Shown: positions 17,800 to 24,614 of the stretch, piece after piece
Layout of the letters: the number at the start of each line of letters is the position of its first letter
Numbering within the stretch: position 1 is the first letter of the stretch
DNA from: Streptomyces sp. NRRL F-525
Lineage (GTDB): Bacteria > Actinomycetota > Actinomycetes > Streptomycetales > Streptomycetaceae
DNA: 64,000 nucleotides
Assembly (NCBI RefSeq): GCF_000716605.1
Contig: NZ_JNXE01000033.1
Location: 62,001 to 126,000, forward strand
Direction of reading: 5' to 3'
Notes under the pieces: model-generated
Database searches by the model: none
What the model was told of the DNA's origin: nothing
The model's input: only the letters and a program-made list of their open reading frames with translations
Position numbers and translations under genes: made by a program

Positions 17800-19365
17800 T
17801 CAAGCCACGGGTCGCCAGCCGCCGAGGACGAGACCGTCCTCCCGGCTCTCGTCGCGGCGCGCCACCAGCAGGCGTCCGCCGGGCAGCCGGGTCGCCACGG
17901 CGAGCCGTCCGGTCCGGCTCACGGCCGCGGCGGGAGCACCGTACGAGGGGGCGCCGACGTCCTGCCACCACACCCCGGTGTCGGGCCGGGCGGCCGGGTG
18001 GGCGCCCAGTGCGCAACCGCCGTCCGCACCTCTTCCGACCAGCACGGAGTAGCCCCAGCCGGCCAGTTCGACGCCCGGCGCCGCGGCCGTGGGCCCCTCG
18101 CCCCCGGTCTCCGGTGCCGGGTCGTCGAGCGGGTACGCACCGGGAGCGCCGGGCCGCCAGAAGCAGGTACGGCCGGTGCGGGCGTCACGGAACAGGACGG
18201 CACCGGGCTCGGCCGCCGCCGCGAGCGTGCCGGGACGCGCGGCGAACGGGAGCGTACGGTCCTCGCTCCACGCTCCGCCGGGTCCGGGGTACCAGCGGAG
18301 CACGGCCGCGGTGTCCCGGGCCCGGGCGTACAGCTCGACCCCGCCGTGCTCGGCGGTCACCGCCACGAGTTCGTCGGCGACCCGCAGTCCGCTCAGGTGC
18401 TGCCACGGCGTCCAGGTGCCGTCGGCCGAGCGGCGGCGGTGGCTGACGCTGTGTCCGAAGTTGCGCACGAACACGTGGAGATCTCCGGCGGCGTCGAACG
18501 CGGCCGCGGGGAACCCGACCTCACGCCCCTTGCGCCAGGCCGCGGAGTTGGGGCCGCCGAGCGTGAGCCAGGGGGTCGGCGGGCGGCCGGTGCGGTACTG
18601 GGCCGCGTGCACGACCTCGACGTCCGCGCCCCCGTCGCCGCGCGCGGTCCGGCGCAGCGCGAGGAGATGCGGCAGCCCGTGCGGGTCCCGGACCACCAGC
18701 AGGCCCGGCAACAGGCCCTGGCCTTCCAGGAGTTCGGGGCCGCGCCACCGTCCACCCGGCACCTCCTCGTGCCAGCGGACCACACCGGCGGCCGTCGGCA
18801 GGAAGGCGCTGAGCCGGCCGTCGAAGCCGGCCGAGAGCCAGTTCACGGGCACCGGGTAGCGCGAGGGGGTGTCGTCGCCGGGCCCCGGCACCCGCTCGGC
18901 CCGACGGCACTCGACGTACAACGGGCGTCCCGTGGCGGCCTGATGGGCCCGGGCCGCGGCGAGGACGACAACGGCGGTCTCGGCGTGCTCGTCCGGCACG
19001 CCGTACGACAGGACACCGGTCGCCTCGTCGACGCCCGTGTGCACGGGGTCCGGATCGAGGGTGTGCAGCCGTTCCGGATCGATCGCGAGCAGCTCCGCCG
19101 CCAGAGCCGCCGACGCGTTCCGGGCGTCGGTGTCCAGCACCCGGGGGCCGCCCCGCACCCGGCAGCCCCGGGCCTCGGCCGCGGCGAGCGCCCGGTCGAG
19201 CGCCGCCCGGCCGTCCTTGCCGCCCGGCCGCAGACAGACCACGGCGATCTCCGCGCCGGGGGCCTCCCGACCGACCGGCCCCACCGCGTCCCGGGGTTCC
19301 GGTACGACGACGGCGACCACGTGCCCGAGGCCCTCCGGCACCTGGGCGGCGGATCTGCGTGTCAT
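17800..19365 (-). CDS. degenerate PIG-L-like domain fused to a propeller-type repeat domain
   Basis: 521 residues, no signal peptide. Residues about 12-165 look like a PIG-L/LmbE deacetylase Rossmann-type domain: the strand and loop VVAVVVPEPRDAV aligns with the family's HPDDE loop, then EIAVVCLRPGG, a helix, HTLDPDPVHTGVDEAT, and a late DEHAETAVVVLAAARAH matching the DH-A...A-LAAAR end. The zinc-binding HPDD is replaced by EPRD, so deacetylase activity is unlikely. From about 170 to the end come repeated beta-strand blocks (NWLSAGFDGRLSAFLPTA, GDLHVFVRNFGH, GGVELYARARD), homologous to the two other propeller proteins in this window. Last gene of the galE operon, 28 nt after the preceding stop. 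Function unknown. Confidence 0.65.
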   Translation of the reverse strand: MTRRSAAQVPEGLGHVVAVVVPEPRDAVGPVGREAPGAEIAVVCLRPGGKDGRAALDRALAAAEARGCRVRGGPRVLDTDARNASAALAAELLAIDPERLHTLDPDPVHTGVDEATGVLSYGVPDEHAETAVVVLAAARAHQAATGRPLYVECRRAERVPGPGDDTPSRYPVPVNWLSAGFDGRLSAFLPTAAGVVRWHEEVPGGRWRGPELLEGQGLLPGLLVVRDPHGLPHLLALRRTARGDGGADVEVVHAAQYRTGRPPTPWLTLGGPNSAAWRKGREVGFPAAAFDAAGDLHVFVRNFGHSVSHRRRSADGTWTPWQHLSGLRVADELVAVTAEHGGVELYARARDTAAVLRWYPGPGGAWSEDRTLPFAARPGTLAAAAEPGAVLFRDARTGRTCFWRPGAPGAYPLDDPAPETGGEGPTAAAPGVELAGWGYSVLVGRGADGGCALGAHPAARPDTGVWWQDVGAPSYGAPAAAVSRTGRLAVATRLPGGRLLVARRDESREDGLVLGGWRPVA

Positions 19366-19393
19366 GCCCTCACGTCCTTGTCGCGGTGCCCGC

Positions 19394-20494
19394 TCACAGC
19401 GGTCTCCAGTCGCCCAGGGTCAGCCCCGGGCCGTCCTGCTGGCGGGTCAGCGCGAGCCCGCGGTCCTCGGTCGGGGCCAGCAGCACGATCTTGCCGAGAC
19501 CGTCGCGGGCCAGCACCGGATCGCCCACGCAGACGGTGCCGGTGTCGGTCCACCACACGCCGTTGTGCTCGTCCTCCGCGCCGCACACGCCCAGCACGAT
19601 CCGGCCCTCGGTGTCGCGGTGGGCCAGCACCGTGCAGGGGTAGCCGTCGAGGACGGTGGCGAGCGCGGTGTGCCGTCCGTCGCCCGGGCTGCCGCCGACG
19701 GGCACCGGCCAGGCGCCGGGCCGGACGGCGACGACTCCGCCGCCGACCGCGTCGGTGACGTAGTACGTGACCCGGCCCGGTGAGGTCTCCACACCGGTCG
19801 CGGAGCCGGGGAGCACCGACACTCCGAGGTCCTGGCCCCGGGTCGGCGCCCCGCCCGGCCGCGGCTGACACCAGGTCAGCGCATGTGTGCCCGCCGGGGC
19901 GAGGAGGTGCACCTCGCCGGTGGACGTGGCCACCGCGGCCGGTGTGTCCCGGACCGCCGCGACCTTGAGGTCCAGCCAGGGCTCCCAGCGGCCGCCCGCG
20001 CCCTCCCGCCGTACGGCCAGATGTCCCTCGGCCGTGGGGACCAGGATGTGCAGGGCGCCCGACGTGTCGACGGCAGCGGTGGGGGTGCCCATCTGCGCGG
20101 TGCGTTCCCGCTTGGCGTGGGGGTTGCCGACGGACCGCCACTCGCTCAGCGGGCGGCCCGCCTGGTACTGGATCGCGTAGACCAGGTCCACGGCCGGAGG
20201 CGCGTCACCGGTGCCGCGGACCCGGCGTCCGATCAGGTGGGCGTAGCGGTTGGCGCCCTGGACGACGGTGAGTTCGCTGACGCCCTTGAGCGGCAGGACG
20301 TCCGGGCCGGTCCAGTCGGGGCCGCCCGGGCTGGCCTCGGTCCACCGCAGCACGGCGTCGTCGACGTGCGCGTAGACGATCAGGCGGCCATCGTGCCCGG
20401 TGAGCAGCCACGGCCCGGACCGCACCGTGCGGCCGGCCGCGGTCCCGCCGGCCGGTCGCGCCGTGACAGCACCGTCCCGCACCGTGGTGGCCAT
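19394..20494 (-). CDS. propeller-type repeat protein of unknown function
   Basis: 366 residues, cytoplasmic (no signal or TM). Built of about seven 40-60-residue beta blocks, e.g. SGPWLLTGHDGRLIVYAHVD, GALHILVPTAEGHLAVRREG, GEVHLLAPAGTHALTW, GVWWTDTGTVCVGD. The pattern (Trp-rich W-x-PW, 'DLK', 'HVF/HIL' strands) is that of a PLL-like or tachylectin-like beta-propeller, and the sequence is a paralogue of the C-terminal part of the next gene and of the gene ending at 22864. The start at 20494 overlaps the galE stop (TGATG), so it is made in step with the sugar epimerase. A ligand-binding or scaffold role in envelope glycan synthesis is inference only. Confidence 0.65.
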   Translation of the reverse strand: MATTVRDGAVTARPAGGTAAGRTVRSGPWLLTGHDGRLIVYAHVDDAVLRWTEASPGGPDWTGPDVLPLKGVSELTVVQGANRYAHLIGRRVRGTGDAPPAVDLVYAIQYQAGRPLSEWRSVGNPHAKRERTAQMGTPTAAVDTSGALHILVPTAEGHLAVRREGAGGRWEPWLDLKVAAVRDTPAAVATSTGEVHLLAPAGTHALTWCQPRPGGAPTRGQDLGVSVLPGSATGVETSPGRVTYYVTDAVGGGVVAVRPGAWPVPVGGSPGDGRHTALATVLDGYPCTVLAHRDTEGRIVLGVCGAEDEHNGVWWTDTGTVCVGDPVLARDGLGKIVLLAPTEDRGLALTRQQDGPGLTLGDWRPL

Positions 20495-21480
20495 CAGCGG
20501 CAGGCCTCGGGACGGCCGTGGCACCAGCCCGCCCATGCCGAGGTGACCATCGCGCGGACGTCGTGGCGGGCCGACCAGCCGAGTTCGGCACGGATGCGGT
20601 CGGCGGAGGCGACGACCCGCGCCGGGTCGCCCGGCCTGCGCGGCGCGGACACCGGCGCCGCCGCGGGACCGTAGCCGGTGACCTCGGCGATCAGCGTGAT
20701 CATCTCGCGCACCGAAACCCCCTCCCCACGACCGATGTTGACCGTCAGATCGCTGCCGGGTTCCCGCGCGGACAGCGCGCGTGCGGCCGCCAGATGGGCG
20801 GAGGCGATGTCCTCGACGTGGATGAAGTCCCGTACGCAGGTGCCGTCGGCGGTGTCGTAGTCGTCGCCGAAGACCACCGGGGCGCTGCCCTGGCTCAGCT
20901 TCTCGAAGACCATCGGGACGAGGTTGAACACGCCCGAGTCGGCGAGGAGTTCGTCCGCCGCTCCGGCGACGTTGAAGTAGCGCAGGCAGGCGGTGGTCAT
21001 GCCGTGCGCCCGGCCGGCCGCGCGAACCAGCCACTCCCCCGCCAGCTTGGTCTCGCCGTACGGGTTGACGGGGACGCAGGGCGTGTCCTCCGTCACCAGG
21101 TCCACGTCGGGCATGCCGTAGACGGCCGCCGAGGAGGAGAACAGGAAGCTCCGGACGCCGGTGTCGGCGGCGGCCTGCAGCAGGGTCTGCAGGCCCTGGA
21201 CGTTCTCCCGGTAGTAGTGCAGCGGCCGTTCGACCGACTCGCCGACCTGCTTCTTGGCCGCGAGATGGACCACTCCGGTGATCCCGAGATCGGTGCAGGT
21301 GGCCCGGAGGAGTTCGGCGTCCAGCACCGACCCCTTCACGAAGGGCACGTCGTCGGGGACGCGGGCGGGGTCGCCCGTCGAGAGGTCGTCGTACACCGCG
21401 ACGCGCTCGCCCGCGGCGAGCATCGCGCGGACGACATGGGCTCCGATGAAGCCCGCACCGCCGGTTATCAGCCAAGTCAT
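20494..21480 (-). CDS. galE: UDP-glucose 4-epimerase
   Basis: Interconverts UDP-glucose and UDP-galactose (or the N-acetyl forms). Short-chain dehydrogenase fold: MTWLITGGAGFIGAHVV has the N-terminal GxxGxxG; the catalytic Tyr and Lys are in PVNPYGETKLAGEW and the Ser in FLFSSSAAVYG; CLRYFNVAGA and RDFIHVEDIASAH are GalE hallmarks. About 328 aa from 21480; an ATG at 21489 would add three residues, and neither has a strong ribosome site. As first gene of an operon with two propeller proteins, and beside glycosyltransferase, polymerase and LCP genes, it probably supplies a nucleotide sugar for wall-polymer decoration rather than galactose catabolism. Confidence 0.93.
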   Translation of the reverse strand: MTWLITGGAGFIGAHVVRAMLAAGERVAVYDDLSTGDPARVPDDVPFVKGSVLDAELLRATCTDLGITGVVHLAAKKQVGESVERPLHYYRENVQGLQTLLQAAADTGVRSFLFSSSAAVYGMPDVDLVTEDTPCVPVNPYGETKLAGEWLVRAAGRAHGMTTACLRYFNVAGAADELLADSGVFNLVPMVFEKLSQGSAPVVFGDDYDTADGTCVRDFIHVEDIASAHLAAARALSAREPGSDLTVNIGRGEGVSVREMITLIAEVTGYGPAAAPVSAPRRPGDPARVVASADRIRAELGWSARHDVRAMVTSAWAGWCHGRPEACR

Positions 21481-21666
21481 GGCGGGCATACTATTTCTTT
21501 GGCTGCTGTTTACAAATACATCACCGGTTGTGCATGATCGTGCGATCGTCCGCCCTTGGGTGGATTCCACCGGGCAGCAGTACTGGGACCGGCCTCCCCC
21601 ACCCGAGTCCTCACGCCACACCACCGCCCCGACTTCGGGGCACGACCCACGAGGACTCGACGCAGG
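21481..21666. promoter_or_regulatory. divergent promoter region of galE and the LCP gene
   Basis: 186 bp; the left part (about 21485-21545) is markedly AT-rich, with TTTACAAATACATCACC. It presumably holds both promoters. I did not find a convincing operator. Confidence 0.4.
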
Positions 21667-22776
21667 ATGAGCCATGTCTCGACGCCCCAGCACAGCGACT
21701 CCGACACGCCCTCGCGGCGCGGCGGCGGGCGAGGACGCAAGCGCGGACGCACCGGCAAGCGCCGCACCGGCCGCTGGATCCTGCTCTCGCTGGCCGTCCT
21801 GGTCCTCGCCGGAGCGGGTACCGCGTACTGGCTCTACAGCGGGATCGACGGCAACATCAAGGGCGTCGACATCGACAAGGCGATCGGCGACGACCGGCCG
21901 GAGAAGCTGCCCACCTCGGGCCAGAACATCCTGATACTGGGCTCCGACTCACGCGCCGGCGCCAACGCGAAGCTGAACACCGGCAACGTCTCCGGCGCCC
22001 GTTCGGACACCGCGCTGGTGATGCACATACCCGAGGGCCGCACGAAGGCCGTCGCGGTCAGCATCCCGCGCGACACCCTGGTGACCCGCCCCGCGTGCAC
22101 CAAGTCGAACGGCTCCTCGGTCGCGTCGGCGAAGCGTGTGATGTTCAACTCCATCTACTCCCAGGTCGGTCCGGCCTGTGTGGTGAAGACCGTGGAGGAG
22201 ATGTCCGGGGTCCGCATGGACCACTACGTCGAGGTCGACTTCGCCGGCTTCAAGGACCTGGTGGACGCGATAGGCGGCGTGACCGTCACCGTCGACCAGG
22301 ACATCCACGACACCTCCAGCGGCCTCGACCTGAAGGCCGGCACCCACAAGCTGAACGGCACCCAGTCCCTGGAGTTCGTCCGCACCCGGCACGGCATCGG
22401 CGACGGCAGCGACCTGGGCCGGATCGGTCTCCAGCAGAAGTTCATGCTGGCCCTGCTCACCGAGATACAGAAGCAGGATCTGCTGGGCAGCCCCGTCAAG
22501 GCGTACAAGATCGCCGACCAGCTCACCGCCGCGCTCACCACCGACTCCGAACTCGCCTCGCTCACCAAGCTCGCGGAGTTCGGCCGCAGCCTGAACGGCG
22601 TCAACCCGTCCACCATGGAGACGATCATGCTCCCGGTGGCGTACGACAAGGTCGACCCGAACCGGGTGGTCGCGGCGGAGCCGCAGGCGACGACCCTGTG
22701 GAAGGCGCTCCGCACCGACGCGACGATCCCCGAGTCGGCGAAGAAGTCCCCTGCCACGGGCGGGACTTCGTCCTGA
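21667..22776 (+). CDS. LytR-CpsA-Psr (LCP) family wall-polymer ligase
   Basis: Membrane-anchored enzyme that transfers undecaprenyl-linked anionic glycopolymer onto peptidoglycan on the outer face of the membrane. About 369 aa. A Ser/Arg/Gly-rich cytoplasmic tail (RRGGGRGRKRGRTGKRR), one TM helix at about 35-56 (WILLSLAVLVLAGAGTAYWL), then the LCP domain: ILILGSDSRAGAN, RSDTALVMHIPEGRTKAVAV with SIPRDTLV, DHYVEVDFAGFKDLVDAIGG and the Arg-rich LEFVRTRHGIGDGSDLGRI, which carry the Asp and Arg residues that bind the pyrophosphate lipid. Start ATG at 21667 with AGG just ahead; upstream in-frame starts have no signal. Its location matches the neighbouring teichoic-acid-type genes. Confidence 0.93.
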   Translation: MSHVSTPQHSDSDTPSRRGGGRGRKRGRTGKRRTGRWILLSLAVLVLAGAGTAYWLYSGIDGNIKGVDIDKAIGDDRPEKLPTSGQNILILGSDSRAGANAKLNTGNVSGARSDTALVMHIPEGRTKAVAVSIPRDTLVTRPACTKSNGSSVASAKRVMFNSIYSQVGPACVVKTVEEMSGVRMDHYVEVDFAGFKDLVDAIGGVTVTVDQDIHDTSSGLDLKAGTHKLNGTQSLEFVRTRHGIGDGSDLGRIGLQQKFMLALLTEIQKQDLLGSPVKAYKIADQLTAALTTDSELASLTKLAEFGRSLNGVNPSTMETIMLPVAYDKVDPNRVVAAEPQATTLWKALRTDATIPESAKKSPATGGTSS

Positions 22777-22804
22777 CGGGACACAGTGGATGCCCGGAGC
22801 GGAT

Positions 22805-22838
22805 GCCGTGGGCGGGGCAACTGCCGTCCGTCCACGGC
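22805..22838. terminator. possible terminator between LCP and propeller gene
   Basis: GCCGTGG (22805-22811) and CCACGGC (22832-22838) can pair, with further GCGG/CCGT pairing inside. It lies in the 87-bp gap between two convergent stops. Confidence 0.45.
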
Positions 22839-22863
22839 TGATCGGCGGATCGGGCGCGGTGAC

Positions 22864-23883
22864 TCAGACCTCCCGCCAGGCCTCCAGCGCCAGCCCCGCC
22901 TCCTCCTTCCGCCGGGTGACCAGCAGTTGACCGGTGGACGGCGACACCGTCGCGGCCGCCACCCGCTCGTCCTCGTCCAGCGTCAGTGACACCTCGGCGT
23001 CCGCCGGGAGTTGGGGCCCGGACTCGGTCCACCAGGCGCCCGCGGACTCCTGTTCCGTGGGATACGCGGCGAAGGCGACCCGGCCGCTCGCGGAGCGCTG
23101 GGCGAGCAACGTGCAGTCGTAGCCGTCGAGTTCGCAGCGGACGGCGGAGACCGGGCCGGGGCCGGCCGAGGGGAGAAGGGTGATCGGCTTGGCGCCGGGG
23201 CGCCAGACGCAGAGGTCGCCGGAGTCGTCCGTGTAGAAGAGGGTGGTGCTCGACGGGGAGGTGGCCAGGGCCCGGAGCGTGCCGGGGCGGACGGCGGCCT
23301 CCATCGCCTCCTCCAGCACCGGCTGTTCGCCCGACTCCTCCTGGCGCCAGTGCAGGATCGCGCCGGGTACCGGCGCGTACAGCTCGACCGTGCCGGACTC
23401 CCCCGTCACCGCCGCCAGGTCCTCGTGGACGTCGCTCCCCTTGAGGTCGCGCCACGGGTCCCAGCCGCCCTTCTCCCGTTGGGCCAGCAGGCTGACACCG
23501 CCCTCCGCGTTGCGCACGAAGACATGGGCCCGGCCCTCCGCGTCGACCGCGATCGCCGGTACGCCGGTGCGGTCGCCCTTCTTGTCCGGGTGGCCGATCG
23601 GGCTCCAGTCGAGGGCCGCGAGCCGGGGCCGGAAGTGCGTGGAGTGGACCAGCCCGGACTCGCCGGCCCGGGTGGGACGCCAGGACACCAGGTGGGTGTA
23701 GCCGTCCGCGCCCTGTCCGATACCGAGCTGCCCGGGGTGCAGCTTCTGGTCGCCGCCGACCGTGCGCGGGGCGCTCCAGAGGCCGCCGGGGCCGCGTTCC
23801 GCCCGGCACAGGACGGCTTCGCCCGAGGGCAGATACACACTGAGCCGGCCGTCACGGCCGCGGAGGAGCCAGTCGCCGTTCAC
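22864..23883 (-). CDS. propeller-type repeat protein of unknown function (third paralogue)
   Basis: 339 residues, no signal or TM segment. Blocks such as NGDWLLRGRDGRLSVYLPSG, GRAHVFVRNAEGGVSLLAQR, GTVELYAPVPGAILHWRQE and GAWWTESGPQLPADAEVS align with the two other propeller proteins. GTG at 23883 is the only possible start before the divergent gene at 23952, since no ATG, GTG or TTG is in frame between. There is no Shine-Dalgarno; instead TACAGT ends 6 nt before the GTG, where a -10 box would be if transcription began at the start codon. It is convergent with the LCP gene. Function unknown; it probably shares the envelope role of its paralogues. Confidence 0.65.
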   Translation of the reverse strand: MNGDWLLRGRDGRLSVYLPSGEAVLCRAERGPGGLWSAPRTVGGDQKLHPGQLGIGQGADGYTHLVSWRPTRAGESGLVHSTHFRPRLAALDWSPIGHPDKKGDRTGVPAIAVDAEGRAHVFVRNAEGGVSLLAQREKGGWDPWRDLKGSDVHEDLAAVTGESGTVELYAPVPGAILHWRQEESGEQPVLEEAMEAAVRPGTLRALATSPSSTTLFYTDDSGDLCVWRPGAKPITLLPSAGPGPVSAVRCELDGYDCTLLAQRSASGRVAFAAYPTEQESAGAWWTESGPQLPADAEVSLTLDEDERVAAATVSPSTGQLLVTRRKEEAGLALEAWREV

Positions 23884-23889
23884 CGGTTC

Positions 23890-23895
23890 ACTGTA
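23890..23895 (-). promoter_or_regulatory. -10 box of a predicted leaderless transcript
   Basis: TACAGT on the minus strand occupies -12 to -7 relative to the GTG start codon at 23883. This spacing implies an mRNA without a 5' leader. No good -35 hexamer was found. Confidence 0.4.
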
Positions 23896-23951
23896 ATTGG
23901 GGCGGACACTTCCGCGCGGGGCACCCCCCGCCCGCGTGCGACCCTTGCCCC

Positions 23952-24323
23952 ATGGACGAGGACACTCCCCTGCTCGTGATCGTCGACGGCGCCAACGTCG
24001 TCGGCTCGGTGCCGGACGGCTGGTGGCGCGACCGCAAGGGCGCCGCCGAGCGCCTCCGCGACCGCCTCGCGAGCGACGGCCTGCCGGGCCGCACGGACCC
24101 CGTGGAACTCGTCCTCGTCGTGGAGGGCGCGGCCCGTGGCGTGGCGTCCGTCCCGGGCGTACGGGTGGACTCGGCACCCGGCAGCGGCGACGACCGGATG
24201 GTCGAACTCGTCGCCGAGGCCCACGGCCGCCCCTGCCTGGTGGTCACCGCGGACCGCGAACTGCGGCGCAGGGTGGCGGAGTTGGGCGCGGAGGTCACGG
24301 GGCCGCGGAGCGTACGGGGCTGA
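23952..24323 (+). CDS. small NYN/PIN-like domain protein
   Basis: 123 aa. The pattern LLVIVDGANVVGSVPDGWW, then LVLVVEGAA, a Gly/Asp-rich turn GSGDDRMVELVAEA and CLVVTADRELRRRVAELG is that of NYN/YacP-type PIN-fold nucleases: the acidic residues D12, the D-D of GDD and D in TADREL would form the metal site. Annotations of such proteins as NTP pyrophosphohydrolase are not supported by a MazG or Nudix motif here. It is likely an RNA-processing or toxin-like RNase, cytoplasmic. No Shine-Dalgarno before the ATG. Its 3' end is duplicated just downstream (about 24418-24495). Confidence 0.7.
   Translation: MDEDTPLLVIVDGANVVGSVPDGWWRDRKGAAERLRDRLASDGLPGRTDPVELVLVVEGAARGVASVPGVRVDSAPGSGDDRMVELVAEAHGRPCLVVTADRELRRRVAELGAEVTGPRSVRG
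24246..24323 (+). repeat. repeat copy 1: 3' end of the NYN gene
   Basis: Encodes ADRELRRRVAELGAEVTGP and RSVRG-stop within the real gene. It matches copy 2, which starts 172 bp further on. Confidence 0.7.
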
Positions 24324-24417
24324 CGCGCAGGCAATGGGGACCCCGCAAGTCTCCCCCGCCGAGCGGGACTTACGAGGGCCGATGGCCGACAGCCTGAGGG
24401 CGCTCCCGCCCCGGGCC

Positions 24418-24495
24418 ACCGCCACCCGCGAACTCCGCCGCAGGATAACCGAGTTGAGCGTGCGAACCAGCGGGCCGCGCAGCGTACGCGGCTGA
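24418..24495 (+). pseudogene. degenerate duplicate of the 3' end of the NYN gene (repeat copy 2)
   Basis: Reads TATRELRRRITELSVRTSGP then RSVRG-stop, in a different frame from the upstream gene because the offset is 172 bp. The last seven codons and the stop are kept exactly. There is no start codon or upstream coding part, so this is a fragment. The hairpin that follows is duplicated as well: AAGTCTCCCCCGCCGAGCGG at 24347-24366 resembles the terminator stem at 24542-24586. Confidence 0.65.
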
Positions 24496-24541
24496 CACGT
24501 ACGCGCTACGGCCCCGCAGCACCCCCGGCTGACCCACGCAC

Positions 24542-24586
24542 ACGGCCCCGCAAGTCCCCTCCAGCGAGCGGGACTTACGGGGCCGT
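24542..24586. terminator. bidirectional terminator, NYN gene / amino-acid permease
   Basis: ACGGCCCCGCAAGTCCC pairs with GGGACTTACGGGGCCGT (one internal mismatch) around an 11-nt loop. It sits 29 nt beyond the permease stop. A decayed second copy occurs at about 24337-24381. Confidence 0.85.
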
Positions 24587-24614
24587 ACGACAAACGGGGT
24601 TGATCGCGAAGGAA

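Noticed and set aside
23952..24323. NTP pyrophosphohydrolase function for the NYN protein
   Set aside because: No MazG or Nudix signature; the DGAN and GDD motifs fit a PIN/NYN fold better.
24136..24495. A possible 119-aa gene ending at 24495
   Set aside because: Its first half is an out-of-frame reading of the NYN gene; only the last about 26 codons resemble protein, and they are a duplicated fragment.
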